This document shows positions 8,396 through 16,863 of a DNA stretch of 64,000 bases, piece after piece. The position numbers and the translations under genes are program-made. Origin of the DNA: Pseudonocardia petroleophila. Lineage in GTDB: Bacteria; Actinomycetota; Actinomycetes; Mycobacteriales; Pseudonocardiaceae. Every line of letters begins with the position of its first letter. The first letter of the stretch is position 1. The notes beneath the pieces were generated by a model that saw only the letters and a program-made list of their open reading frames with translations, was not told the origin of the DNA and did no database searches. Where the stretch lies: assembly GCF_014235185.1 (NCBI RefSeq), contig NZ_CP060131.1, forward strand, positions 1,991,501 to 2,055,500, in the 5' to 3' direction.

Positions 8396-8884
8396 TCAGA
8401 CGACCTCGTCGAGCTTGCCGGTGGCGACGTCGAACACGAAGCCGCGCACCTGGTCGGTGTGCGGGATGTACGGGCTGGCCTTGATCCGGTTGATCGACTG
8501 CCGGACGTCGGTGTCGAGGTCGGTGAACGACTCCGCGGCCCACTGGGGCTTCAGGCCGGTCTCGTCCTGGATGCCCTTCTTGAACTCGTCGTCGGTGAAG
8601 GTGAGCATCCCGCAGTCCGTGTGGTGGATGAGGATGATCTCCTTGGTGCCGAGCAGGCGCTGGGAGATGGCCAGCGAGCGGATCTCGTCGTCGGTGACGA
8701 CGCCGCCGGCGTTGCGGATGACGTGCGCCTCGCCCTCCTGGAGCCCGAGGATCCCGTAGACGTTGAGCCGGGCGTCCATGCAGGCGAGGACGGCGACGTG
8801 CTTGGCCGGGGGCAGGGGGAGGGGACCCTGGAAGGACTCCGCGTACGCGGCGTTGTTGGCGAGCAGTTCGTCCGTGACGGACAT
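8396..8884 (-). CDS. Beta-class carbonic anhydrase
   Basis: A 162-residue beta-carbonic anhydrase. Zinc ligands are Cys in ACMDARLNV (with the Asp-Arg dyad), then His and Cys in HHTDCGML. It interconverts CO2 and bicarbonate. The sequence, beginning MSVTDELLANN and ending FVFDVATGKLDEV, is of the mycobacterial Rv1284 (CanA) type. In mycobacteria the gene next to mutY is instead the longer CanB type. ATG 8884 has GGAG upstream. Transcription is leftward, just ahead of mutY. Confidence 0.9.
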   Translation of the reverse strand: MSVTDELLANNAAYAESFQGPLPLPPAKHVAVLACMDARLNVYGILGLQEGEAHVIRNAGGVVTDDEIRSLAISQRLLGTKEIILIHHTDCGMLTFTDDEFKKGIQDETGLKPQWAAESFTDLDTDVRQSINRIKASPYIPHTDQVRGFVFDVATGKLDEVV

Positions 8885-8989
8885 GGGGTTCTCCGTGTTC
8901 GGTGAGCGGGATGTCGCGGGCGAGCGCCCACGACACGTGGGCACAGCAGGCCGCGCGGCGACCGGGCGGAGGGGAGGGTGCGGGTCGCG

Positions 8990-9067
8990 CTACGCGGCCG
9001 GGCGACAGAACTCGTCGAACTGCACGACGCGACGGCTCGGCCAGAAGGCCTCGAGCAGCATGCGCAT
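8990..9067 (-). CDS. Possible 25-residue peptide upstream of carbonic anhydrase
   Basis: A short frame (ATG 9067 to TAG 8990) encodes 25 residues with a sequence that looks protein-like rather than random: it begins MRMLLEAFWPSRR and ends EFCRPAA. It lies in the 318-bp gap between the divergent carbonic anhydrase and Rv3587c-like genes, on the carbonic anhydrase strand. It could be a leader peptide, a small protein or a gene remnant. No good ribosome site is seen. Confidence 0.3.
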   Translation of the reverse strand: MRMLLEAFWPSRRVVQFDEFCRPAA

Positions 9068-9202
9068 CACGGCATGAGTCAACCGCGACACGCACCCGCG
9101 GAGCAAGCCGGTCCGCCGGTCGGGTGGTTACGGTTCCCCTCCGACGCGCCGACGCCGCGGTGGTGCGCAACTCGTGGTAACTGTTCGGATACGCTCCGTG
9201 AC

Positions 9203-9985
9203 ATGTGGGAGCCGGTCGGTCCGCTTCCCGCCTCGGTCTACTGGAGGCGGCGGTTCGTGGCGATCCTGTCGACGGTCGCCGCGCTGGTCGCGGTGGCGTG
9301 GACGACCGCCGCGCTGCTGACCCCGCCCGCGACGACCCCCACCACCCAGCCCGGACGGGCTGCCATGACCGCTCCCCAGCAGGCCGACCCGTCCCCGGTG
9401 CCCGCGTCGACACCGGGGACGGGTCCGTCGCCGACCGCGGGGGAGGCCTCGGCGAGCGCCGCGGGGTCGGCCACGGAGTCGGCCACGTCGGAGGCCTCGG
9501 CCACGACGTCGGAGGTCGTACTCCCCGACGACACGCCCCGCGCGGCCGTCCCGGTGCCGCCGTCGGTGCCCGTCCCGCCCTCGGGGCCGGTGCCGTGCAC
9601 CAACGACATGATCTCGGTCGGCGCCGAGATCGACCAGCCCGAGCACCGCGTCGGCGAGCGCCCGACGCTGCGCCTGGTCGTGGTCAACATCAGCGAGCAG
9701 CCGTGCGTGCGCGACCTCGACGGAGCCCGCCAGGAGATCGTCGTGTGGAGCGGTGACGGGGTGGACCGGCTGTGGTCGAGCAACGACTGCGTCAACCCGG
9801 CGACGGTGGACCTGCGCACCCTGGTGCCCGGCCAGCCGGTCGCGTTCGCGGTGCGCTGGGCGGGCCGCACGTCGACGCCGGGGTGCGCGGAGACCCGCAC
9901 CGAGGTGCCGGCGGGCGCCTACCGCGTCCTGACCCGCGTCGACGACGTGATCAGCGAGCCCGCGCCGTTCCTGCGCAACCCCTGA
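9203..9985 (+). CDS. Membrane-anchored secreted protein, Rv3587c-like
   Basis: This 260-residue protein has one N-terminal membrane segment (about residues 18-40), a long Pro/Ser/Thr/Ala-rich linker (about 45-130) and a C-terminal beta-rich domain. That domain contains two Cys pairs and the phrase QPEHRVGERPTLRLVVVN. It is probably anchored in the membrane with the domain outside. Its function is unknown. Position next to the radA-lpqE-carD block corresponds to mycobacterial Rv3587c. A -10-like TACGCT (9190-9195) lies a few bases before ATG 9203, so the message may be nearly leaderless. Confidence 0.75.
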   Translation: MWEPVGPLPASVYWRRRFVAILSTVAALVAVAWTTAALLTPPATTPTTQPGRAAMTAPQQADPSPVPASTPGTGPSPTAGEASASAAGSATESATSEASATTSEVVLPDDTPRAAVPVPPSVPVPPSGPVPCTNDMISVGAEIDQPEHRVGERPTLRLVVVNISEQPCVRDLDGARQEIVVWSGDGVDRLWSSNDCVNPATVDLRTLVPGQPVAFAVRWAGRTSTPGCAETRTEVPAGAYRVLTRVDDVISEPAPFLRNP

Positions 9986-10003
9986 GCGTCCCCGCCGCCG
10001 GGC

Positions 10004-11365
10004 TCAGCGCAGCGTGCGCACGACCGAGTCGATGTCGCGCACCTCGGTGATCCGCATCCCCGGCGGGGTGGTGCCGGGGTCGGGCGGCACGAGCGCGTGG
10101 GTGAAGCCCAGCCGGGCGGCCTCGGCCAGGCGCCGGTCCAGCCCGGTGACCCGCCGCACCTCGCCCGCCAGCCCCAGCTCGCCGAGCACGACGAGATCGG
10201 ACGGCAGTGCGACGTCGGTGCGGGCCGAGGCGATCGCCAGCGCCATCGCGAGGTCGGCCGCGGGTTCGACGATCCGCATCCCGCCGACGGTCGCCGCGTA
10301 GACCTCGGCGTCGTGCAGCCTCACGTTCGCGCGCTTCTGCAGGACGGCGAGCAGCATCGCCACGCGCGAGTTGTCCAGCCCGCTGACGGCCCGGCGCGGG
10401 CTGGGGATGTCCTTGCCCGTCACGAGGGCCTGCAGCTCCGCGGGCAGCGGCCGGCGCCCGTCCATGACGACGGTGACCGCGGTGCCCGGCACCGGCGGGC
10501 CGCCGAAGCGGGCCAGGAACAGCCCCGACGGGTCGGGGAGGCCGACGATCCCGGTGTCGCGCAGCTCGAAGCAGCCCACCTCGTCGGCGGGACCGAAGCG
10601 GTTCTTCACCCCGCGCACCATGCGCAGCGTCGAGTGCTTGTCGCCCTCGAAGGACAGCACGACGTCGACCAGGTGCTCCAGCACGCGCGGACCAGCGATG
10701 TTGCCGTCCTTCGTGACATGTCCCACGAGGACGACCGGCAGCCCGCGGTCCTTCGCGAGCCCGGTGAGCGCCACGGTGACCGCGCGGGTCTGCGTGACGC
10801 CGCCCGGCGAGCCGTCCACGTCCGCCGTCGACATCGTCTGGATCGAGTCGACGACCAGCAGGTCGGGGCGCAGTTCGTCGATGTGGGCGACGATCGCGCC
10901 CAGGTCGGACTCGGCGGCCAGGTACAGCTCGTCGTGGACGGCCCCGGTGCGCTCGGCCCGCAGCCGGACCTGCCCCGCCGACTCCTCGCCCGTGACGTAC
11001 AACACGCGCCCGGTCGCTCGCGCGGCCACCTCGAGCAGCAGTGTGGACTTCCCCACGCCGGGTTCACCGGCCAGCAGCACGACGGCGCCGGGGACGATGC
11101 CGCCGCCGAGGACCCGGTCCAGTTCGGACACCCCGGTGGACCGGGCGCGCGCGACGTCGAGGCCGACGTCGCCGATGCGGCGGGCGGGCGAGCTCGGGGC
11201 GCCCGCGGCGACCACCCGGGAGCGGGCGGGGGCGGCCGCGGCCGCGGTGATCTCCAGCGTGCCCCAGGCCTGGCAGGACGGGCAGCGCCCGACCCACTGC
11301 GCGGCCTGGTGTCCGCAGTCCGAGCAGCGGTAGGTGCTGCGGGGGGCGCGGGTGCGTCCCGTCAT
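10004..11365 (-). CDS. radA: DNA repair protein RadA (Sms)
   Basis: This 453-residue protein has an N-terminal C4 zinc finger (CSDCG and CPSC), a RecA-like core with Walker A GEPGVGKSTL near residue 103, the RadA-specific KNRFG motif near residue 252, and a C-terminal Lon-like domain. It acts in branch migration and recombination intermediates. It is transcribed leftward. In mycobacteria disA follows radA directly; here the next gene, 18 bp beyond the stop, is the convergent Rv3587c-like gene. Confidence 0.95.
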   Translation of the reverse strand: MTGRTRAPRSTYRCSDCGHQAAQWVGRCPSCQAWGTLEITAAAAAPARSRVVAAGAPSSPARRIGDVGLDVARARSTGVSELDRVLGGGIVPGAVVLLAGEPGVGKSTLLLEVAARATGRVLYVTGEESAGQVRLRAERTGAVHDELYLAAESDLGAIVAHIDELRPDLLVVDSIQTMSTADVDGSPGGVTQTRAVTVALTGLAKDRGLPVVLVGHVTKDGNIAGPRVLEHLVDVVLSFEGDKHSTLRMVRGVKNRFGPADEVGCFELRDTGIVGLPDPSGLFLARFGGPPVPGTAVTVVMDGRRPLPAELQALVTGKDIPSPRRAVSGLDNSRVAMLLAVLQKRANVRLHDAEVYAATVGGMRIVEPAADLAMALAIASARTDVALPSDLVVLGELGLAGEVRRVTGLDRRLAEAARLGFTHALVPPDPGTTPPGMRITEVRDIDSVVRTLR

Positions 11366-11369
11366 GCGG

Positions 11370-12029
11370 TCACTCGGCCGGCTCGTCCTCGCGCGGCTCC
11401 TCGGTGCTGCCGACGGGGGCCTGGATGCGGACCTCGCCCGCGCGCTCGAAGACCAGGACGACGTCGTAGGATACGCCCGCGCGGATGTCGTCGAGCAGTC
11501 CGGTGAGGACGATCTGCGTGCCCTCCGTGGCGGCCGGCTCGCCGGTGGGCTCGGCGGACGGGGTGGCCGACGGGGTGGCCGTGGGGGTCGACGGTGCGCC
11601 CGACGTGGGGATACCGGTGGTCGGCGTCAGCACCTCGGGGGCGCCGCCCTCGACCACGATCGACCGGCCGGCCGGGATCTCGGTCGTGCCGGCGATCTCG
11701 ACCGAGCTCGCCCACGGGCTGCTGGCGGAGACCAGGCGGTCGGCCTCGGTGCCCTCGTTGACGATCGTCATGCTCAGCGGGGCGTCGCCGCCGCGGGCGT
11801 GCACGGCGCCGCCCTGGACGGGCTGCTCGGCGAACGCGATGACGGCGTCGCGCACGGCGATCGGCCCGACCGTCGTGTTGTTGCCGGCCACCGCGGCCTG
11901 CTGCTGGGCGGTTCCGGCGACCTGGCCCGCGCCGCAGCCGGTGAGGGCCAGTGCTGCGACCAGCACGCCTGCGAACAGGCCGGACCTCGGTGACGGGGTG
12001 GCGGGGCGGGTGCGCGCAGTGCGGCTCAC
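11370..12029 (-). CDS. lpqE: LpqE-family lipoprotein
   Basis: A 219-residue lipoprotein. It has a signal peptide with lipobox LALTGC followed by GAGQ, as in mycobacterial LpqE, then a beta-sandwich-like domain and a Pro/Thr/Ala-rich insert (about residues 150-180). It is probably anchored on the outer face of the cell membrane. Its role is unknown, though the fold resembles copper-chaperone-like domains. It lies between radA and carD as in mycobacteria and ends four bases before radA begins, so they are likely one transcript. GTG 12029 gives a normal signal peptide; an upstream in-frame start at 12074 adds 15 charged residues. Confidence 0.8.
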   Translation of the reverse strand: MSRTARTRPATPSPRSGLFAGVLVAALALTGCGAGQVAGTAQQQAAVAGNNTTVGPIAVRDAVIAFAEQPVQGGAVHARGGDAPLSMTIVNEGTEADRLVSASSPWASSVEIAGTTEIPAGRSIVVEGGAPEVLTPTTGIPTSGAPSTPTATPSATPSAEPTGEPAATEGTQIVLTGLLDDIRAGVSYDVVLVFERAGEVRIQAPVGSTEEPREDEPAE

Positions 12030-12255
12030 GGTTGCTTCGTCCTCTCCGTGCCGGCGGGGGATTCGTCGCGCCACGGGCGCACCGGCGACCAGGGCTTCCA
12101 GCCTAGTCAGGCGATCACGGGGCCGCCGACGCGGCCGTGCCCACCACGTTTGCCTCTCCTTGTCAATCCCCTGACCTGCGACGACGGTGCGCCCCGACCG
12201 GCGGGGGTCGGTGCGGCCGTGTTAACCTGGGGTCAGCGAAAGGGGCTATGGACAC

Positions 12256-12747
12256 ATGGTTTTCAAGGTCGGAGAGACCGTTGTCTACCCGCACCACGGT
12301 GCCGCTCTCATCGAGGCCATCGAAACCCGGACCATCAAGGGCGAGGAGCGCAAGTACCTCGTCCTGAAGGTGGCCCAGGGTGATCTCACGGTGCGTGTTC
12401 CCGCCGAGAACGCCGAGGTCGTCGGCGTTCGTGACGTGGTGGGCCAAGAGGGTCTCGACAAGGTGTTCGAGGTGCTCCGTGCACCGCACACCGAGGAGCC
12501 CACGAACTGGTCGCGCCGGTACAAGGCCAACCTCGAGAAGCTGGCTTCCGGTGACGTGAACAAGGTGGCCGAGGTCGTCCGCGACCTGTGGCGCCGCGAG
12601 AAGGACCGTGGCCTGTCCGCGGGCGAGAAGCGCATGCTGGCCAAGGCCCGGCAGATCCTCGTCAGCGAGCTGGCCCTGGCCGAGGGCACCGACGAGGAGC
12701 GCGCCGAGGTCCTCCTCGACGAGGTCCTCGCCACCGCCAACGCCTGA
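12256..12747 (+). CDS. carD: CarD-family RNA polymerase-binding transcription factor
   Basis: This 163-residue protein begins [15 protein letters not shown], the hallmark of CarD. The N-terminal Tudor-like domain (about residues 1-60) binds the RNA polymerase beta subunit. The C-terminal helical domain carries the conserved Trp in [11 protein letters not shown], which wedges into promoter DNA. It stabilises open complexes at rRNA and many other promoters and is essential in mycobacteria. A GAAAGGGG ribosome site ends about nine bases before ATG 12256; an out-of-frame ATG at 12248 is too close to that site. ispD follows 11 bp downstream. Confidence 0.95.
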   Translation: MVFKVGETVVYPHHGAALIEAIETRTIKGEERKYLVLKVAQGDLTVRVPAENAEVVGVRDVVGQEGLDKVFEVLRAPHTEEPTNWSRRYKANLEKLASGDVNKVAEVVRDLWRREKDRGLSAGEKRMLAKARQILVSELALAEGTDEERAEVLLDEVLATANA

Positions 12748-12758
12748 TCCCGCACCGC

Positions 12759-13418
12759 GTGCTCGTCCACGCGGTCGTGGTCGTCGCGCCGTCCCCGGAC
12801 GCCGGCACCCTGCTCGGAGGTGCACCCCTCGTGGTGCGCTCCGTGCGGGCGATGCTGGCCGTTCCGGGGATCCGGCGCGTCGAGGTGCTGGTGCCGCCGT
12901 CGCGCGTGTCCGGAGTGGACGACGCGTGCGCCGGGCTGCCCGTCACCGTGCACGGCTCGGTCGCTGCTCTCTGCGCGGGCGGTCACGGGGCACACGGCGG
13001 TCAACGATCGGGTGGCACCGTTGGTGACGGTCCGATGACGGACGGTTCCTGCGTCCTCGTCCACGACGCCGCGCGGCCCCTCGTCCCGGTGGCGACGGCA
13101 CGGTCCGTCGTGGACGCCGTGCGCGCGGGGCACCGGGTCGTGGTGCCCGTGCTGCCGCTGGTCGACACGGTCAAGGAGGTCGACGGCGACGGGCTGCTGC
13201 GCGCCACCCCGGACCGCTCCGGACTGCGCGTCGTGCAGACGCCCCAGGGCTTCCACGGGTCCCTGCTGCGCGCCGTCCTCGACGTCGCGCAGCACGATCC
13301 GGTGCGGGCCTGGACCGGGGCGGGTGAGACCGTGCACACCGTGCCCGGACACCCGCTTGCCTTCGCCGTCCACGACGACTGGGACCGCGCGCTCGCGGAG
13401 CGGGCGGTCCGGCCGTGA
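12759..13418 (+). CDS. ispD: IspD-like protein with degenerate CTP-binding loop
   Basis: A 219-residue homologue of 2-C-methyl-D-erythritol 4-phosphate cytidylyltransferase (MEP pathway). Later IspD motifs are intact: [12 protein letters not shown] near residue 100, DTVKEV near residue 143 and TPQGF near residue 163. The N-terminal signature loop of the family (G-x-G-x-R followed by PK, holding the catalytic Arg and Lys) is missing: after VVVVAPSP the sequence runs directly into [11 protein letters not shown]. Extending the frame upstream does not recover it. The protein may be inactive or altered unless another copy exists. GTG 12759 follows carD, and its stop overlaps ispF (GTGA). Confidence 0.8.
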   Translation: MLVHAVVVVAPSPDAGTLLGGAPLVVRSVRAMLAVPGIRRVEVLVPPSRVSGVDDACAGLPVTVHGSVAALCAGGHGAHGGQRSGGTVGDGPMTDGSCVLVHDAARPLVPVATARSVVDAVRAGHRVVVPVLPLVDTVKEVDGDGLLRATPDRSGLRVVQTPQGFHGSLLRAVLDVAQHDPVRAWTGAGETVHTVPGHPLAFAVHDDWDRALAERAVRP

Positions 13419-13879
13419 GGGTCGGGATCGGCACCGACGTGCACCCGGTGGAGGCGGGCCGCCCCTGCTGGGTCGCCGGCCTGCTCTGGCCCGGCGTCGA
13501 CGGGTGCGCGGGCCACTCCGACGGCGACGTCGCCGCCCACGCCCTGTGCGACGCCCTGCTCTCCGCCGCCGGCCTCGGCGACCTCGGCGCGGTGTTCGGG
13601 ACCGGCCGCCCCGAGTGGTCCGGTGCGAGCGGGGTGACACTGCTCACCGAGGTGCGCCGCCTCGTCGAGGCCGACGGGTGGGTCGTCGGCAACGCGGCGG
13701 TGCAGGTGATCGGCAACACCCCGAAGATCGGGACCCGCCGGGCCGAGGCCCAGCGAGTGCTCTCCGACGCCGTCGGCGGACCGGTCGCGGTCTCCGGCAC
13801 GACGACCGACGGTCTGGGCCTCACCGGTCGTGGCGAGGGCATCGCGGCGGTGGCGACGGCCCTGCTCCTGCACCCCTGA
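13415..13879 (+). CDS. ispF: 2-C-methyl-D-erythritol 2,4-cyclodiphosphate synthase
   Basis: A normal-length (154 aa) IspF of the MEP isoprenoid pathway. Metal ligands are visible in GTDVH (Asp8 and His10) and in [11 protein letters not shown] (His). The conserved C-terminal [17 protein letters not shown] is present. GTG 13415 overlaps the ispD stop, so the two are translationally coupled in the order carD-ispD-ispF, as in mycobacteria. The TGA stop lies inside the left arm of a large inverted repeat. Confidence 0.93.
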   Translation: MRVGIGTDVHPVEAGRPCWVAGLLWPGVDGCAGHSDGDVAAHALCDALLSAAGLGDLGAVFGTGRPEWSGASGVTLLTEVRRLVEADGWVVGNAAVQVIGNTPKIGTRRAEAQRVLSDAVGGPVAVSGTTTDGLGLTGRGEGIAAVATALLLHP

Positions 13880-13960
13880 CCGCGAGTTTGCCGATCGCGC
13901 ACGGTGTCTTGTCCTACTGGCCGGCAAAGACACCGATCGTCTGCGGCAAACTCGCGGTCA
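13877..13960. repeat. Large inverted repeat between convergent ispF and VOC genes; likely two-way terminator
   Basis: Perfect 17-bp arms TGACCGCGAGTTTGCCG (13877-13893) and its complement (13944-13960) enclose a second 9-bp stem, CGGTGTCTT (13902-13910) with AAGACACCG (13927-13935). An 8-base internal loop lies on each side and the apical loop is 16 bases. Each outer arm begins with a stop codon: the TGA of ispF on the top strand and the TGA of the VOC gene on the bottom strand. It could end transcription from both sides, and its form also suggests a dispersed palindromic element. Confidence 0.8.
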
Positions 13961-14329
13961 GAGCGGGCGGGCGAGCATCCAGAGGTGCCCGAACGGGTCG
14001 GCCAGGCGGCCGCCGCGCTCCCCGTACTCGTGGTCGGTCACCGGGAACACCACGGTCGCGCCGTGGGCGACCATCCGGTCGGCCACCGCGTCCGGGTCGT
14101 CGACGTAGAGGGCGACGATCACCGGCACGGCGCCCGGGGTCGGGGCGGGGTCGTACCCGTCGGCGTCCTTCACCGCGAACCGCACGCCGTCGACGGCGAC
14201 CATCGCGTGCTGGACCTTCCCGTCGGGTCCGGCGAAGCGCTCGGTCACCTCCCCGCCGAACGCTGCGGAGTAGAAGGCCAGGGCGTCGTCGGCGCCGTTC
14301 ACGACGAGGCGGGGGTAGAGATCGGTCAT
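13958..14329 (-). CDS. VOC-superfamily (PhnB/glyoxalase-like) protein
   Basis: This 123-residue protein has the paired beta-alpha-beta-beta-beta fold of the vicinal-oxygen-chelate family. It begins [24 protein letters not shown], has a central [22 protein letters not shown] repeat, and ends with [14 protein letters not shown]. PhnB-like members often lack known activity. It is not part of the isoprenoid pathway and reads against ispF, sharing the palindromic terminator. ATG 14329. Confidence 0.78.
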   Translation of the reverse strand: MTDLYPRLVVNGADDALAFYSAAFGGEVTERFAGPDGKVQHAMVAVDGVRFAVKDADGYDPAPTPGAVPVIVALYVDDPDAVADRMVAHGATVVFPVTDHEYGERGGRLADPFGHLWMLARPL

Positions 14330-14424
14330 GGCGCCAGGGTGACGCACCGCGCGCCCCCCGTCGTGGACAAAGCGGATGTCCCCTGCTAGGAGGCGGGTCG
14401 GGGGCGGTCCGTAGTCTGGACGAC

Positions 14425-15816
14425 GTGACCCTGCGCCTGTTCGACACCGCCACACGAGAGCAGCGGGACTTCGTCCCCGTGCGTCCCGGGGCTGCGTCGA
14501 TCTACGTCTGCGGGGCCACCGTGCAGGGCCTGCCGCACATCGGGCACGTCCGCAGCGGGCTCAACTACGACGTCCTGCGGCGCTGGCTCGCCCACTCCGG
14601 GCTCGACGTCACGCTCGTCCGCAACGTCACCGACATCGACGACAAGATCCTCACCAAGGCCGCCGACCACGGTCGCCCCTGGTGGGAGTGGGCCGCCACG
14701 CACGAGCGCGCCTTCCAGGCCGCCTACGACGCGCTGGGCTGCCTGCCCGCGTCGATCGAGCCGCGGGCCACGGGGCACGTGCCGCAGATGATCGAGCTGA
14801 TGCAGCGCCTGATCGACGCCGGGCACGCCTACTCCGCGGGCGGCGACGTCTACTTCGCGGTGCGCTCCTTCCCGGAGTACGGGGCGCTGTCCGGTCAGCG
14901 CGTCGACGAGGTGGAGCAGGGCGAGGTGGAGTGCGGCGACAAGCGCGACGCCGTCGACTTCGCCTTGTGGAAGTCGGCCAAGCCGGGCGAGCCGAGCTGG
15001 CCGACCCCGTGGGGCGCCGGCCGTCCGGGCTGGCACCTCGAGTGCTCGGCGATGGCCACGGCGTACCTGGGCGCGGAGTTCGACATCCACGGCGGCGGGC
15101 TCGACCTGGTGTTCCCGCACCACGAGAACGAGCTCGCGCAGAGCCACGCGGCGGGCGACCCGTTCGCCCGCTACTGGCTGCACAACGCCTGGGTCACCAT
15201 GGGCGGCGAGAAGATGTCGAAGTCGCTGGGCAACACGCTGGGCATCGAGGTGCTGCTGCGCAAGGTCCGCGGCGTCGAGCTGCGCTACTACCTCGTCGGG
15301 CCGCACTACCGGTCCTCGATCGAGTTCTCCGACACGGCGCTGCAGGAGGCCGTGGCGGCGTACCGGCGGATCGAGTCGTTCGTGCACCGGGTGCGCGAGC
15401 GCGTCGGGCTGCCCGACATCGGCGCGCCGTCGGCCGCCTTCGGCGCGGCCCTGGACGACGACCTCGGCACGCCCGGCGCGCTCGCGGCGGTCCACAACGC
15501 CGTGCGCGAGGGCAACACCGCGCTCGACGCGGGCGACCGCGCGGGTGCCACGGCCGCCGCGGAGTCGGTGCGCGCGATGACCGCCGTGCTCGGCCTCGAC
15601 CCGCTCGACCCCCGCTGGCTCGCCGGTTCCGGAGCCGACGACGCCACCGCGTCGGCGCTCACCGCGCTGGTCGAGGGGCTGCTCGCGCAGCGCACGAAGG
15701 CGCGGGCCGACCGCGACTTCGCCACCGCCGACGAGGTGCGCGCCCGCCTCACCGCCGCCGGGGTGTCCGTCGAGGACGGCCCCGACGGCCCCACCTGGAC
15801 GCTCAAAGATGCTTGA
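14425..15816 (+). CDS. cysS: Cysteinyl-tRNA synthetase
   Basis: A 463-residue class I aminoacyl-tRNA synthetase. It shows [19 protein letters not shown] (zinc Cys and HIGH motif near residue 40), the second zinc ligands in GWHLECSAM and HHENELAQS, and KMSKS near residue 265. It charges tRNA-Cys. GTG 14425 is preceded by a -10-like TAGTCT (14412-14417), so the message may be leaderless. rlmB follows 25 bp downstream, the conserved cysS-rlmB pair. Confidence 0.95.
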   Translation: MTLRLFDTATREQRDFVPVRPGAASIYVCGATVQGLPHIGHVRSGLNYDVLRRWLAHSGLDVTLVRNVTDIDDKILTKAADHGRPWWEWAATHERAFQAAYDALGCLPASIEPRATGHVPQMIELMQRLIDAGHAYSAGGDVYFAVRSFPEYGALSGQRVDEVEQGEVECGDKRDAVDFALWKSAKPGEPSWPTPWGAGRPGWHLECSAMATAYLGAEFDIHGGGLDLVFPHHENELAQSHAAGDPFARYWLHNAWVTMGGEKMSKSLGNTLGIEVLLRKVRGVELRYYLVGPHYRSSIEFSDTALQEAVAAYRRIESFVHRVRERVGLPDIGAPSAAFGAALDDDLGTPGALAAVHNAVREGNTALDAGDRAGATAAAESVRAMTAVLGLDPLDPRWLAGSGADDATASALTALVEGLLAQRTKARADRDFATADEVRARLTAAGVSVEDGPDGPTWTLKDA

Positions 15817-15841
15817 TCCTGTTGTGAGAGAAGAGAAGTAG

Positions 15842-16828
15842 ATGGCCGGCAATTCCCAGCGTCGCGGTGCGATGCGCAAGGACGGCACCAAGAAGGGGAT
15901 GGTGGTCGGCTCCGGCGGGCAGCGGCGCAAGCAGCTGCAGGGCAAGGGCCCGACCCCGCCCAAGGAGGAGCGCCCCCACCACCCCGCGGCGCGCCGGGCG
16001 AAGCTCGCCGAGCGCTCCGCGGCCAACCGCGGCCGCTCCGGCACCACCGCCAACCGCCGTCGCGCGGGGGACGGGGAGACCCCGGAGACCGTGCTCGGCC
16101 GCAATCCCGTCGTCGAGTGCCTGCGTGCGGGGGTCCCGGCCACGGCCCTGCAGGTCGTCATCGGCGGCACCACCGACGAACGCGTCCGCGAGGCGCTGCA
16201 CCTGGCCGCCGACCTGGGCATCTCGATCCTCGAGGTGGCCAAGGGCGACATGGACAAGATGGCGGGCGGCGCGCTGCACCAGGGCCTGGCCCTGCAGGTG
16301 CCGCCGTACGCCTACGCCCACCCCGACGAGCTGCTGGAGATCGCGGCCGAGAGCGGCGAGCCCGGTCTGGTCGTCGCGCTCGACGGGGTCACCGACCCGC
16401 GCAACCTCGGCGCCGTCGTGCGGTCGGTGGGCGCGTTCGGGGGCAACGGCGTGGTCGTGCCGCAGCGCCGGGCCGCCGGGATGACCGCGGTCGCCTGGCG
16501 CACCTCGGCGGGCACCGCGGCACGGGTGCCGGTGGCCCGGGCCACCAACCTCACGCGGACGCTGCAGGAGTACGCGAGCGCCGGGCTGATGGTCGCGGGC
16601 CTCGCCGCCGACGGCGACGTCACCCTCGACGAGTTCGAGCTCGCCACCGACCCGGTCGTCGTCGTGATCGGGTCGGAGGGCAAGGGGCTGAGCCGGCTGG
16701 TCAAGCAGACCTGCGACCTCACGGTGTCGATCCCGATGGCCGGCCCGGTCGAGAGCCTCAACGCCTCGGTCGCCGCCGGTGTGGTGCTGGCCGAGATCGC
16801 GCGCCAGCGCCGGTCCCGCCTGCGCTGA
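15842..16828 (+). CDS. rlmB: 23S rRNA (guanosine-2'-O)-methyltransferase RlmB (TrmH family)
   Basis: This 328-residue protein has a long basic, disordered N-terminal tail (about residues 1-75), then the L7Ae-like substrate-binding domain ([13 protein letters not shown]) and the SPOUT catalytic domain. Family motifs are [14 protein letters not shown] near residue 182, [12 protein letters not shown] near residue 276 and [16 protein letters not shown] near residue 299, the last forming the knot that binds S-adenosylmethionine. It methylates a ribose in 23S rRNA. It lies in an operon with cysS. Confidence 0.92.
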   Translation: MAGNSQRRGAMRKDGTKKGMVVGSGGQRRKQLQGKGPTPPKEERPHHPAARRAKLAERSAANRGRSGTTANRRRAGDGETPETVLGRNPVVECLRAGVPATALQVVIGGTTDERVREALHLAADLGISILEVAKGDMDKMAGGALHQGLALQVPPYAYAHPDELLEIAAESGEPGLVVALDGVTDPRNLGAVVRSVGAFGGNGVVVPQRRAAGMTAVAWRTSAGTAARVPVARATNLTRTLQEYASAGLMVAGLAADGDVTLDEFELATDPVVVVIGSEGKGLSRLVKQTCDLTVSIPMAGPVESLNASVAAGVVLAEIARQRRSRLR

Positions 16829-16845
16829 ACCCGTCCGGCGCTGAA

Positions 16846-16861
16846 CCCGGCCTGCGCCGGG
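16846..16861. terminator. Hairpin between convergent rlmB and the metal transporter operon
   Basis: CCCGGC (16846-16851), a CTGC loop and GCCGGG (16856-16861) form a compact perfect hairpin in the 35-bp gap between two convergent genes. There is no U-tract, as is common in high-GC actinobacteria. Confidence 0.55.
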
Positions 16862-16863
16862 CC

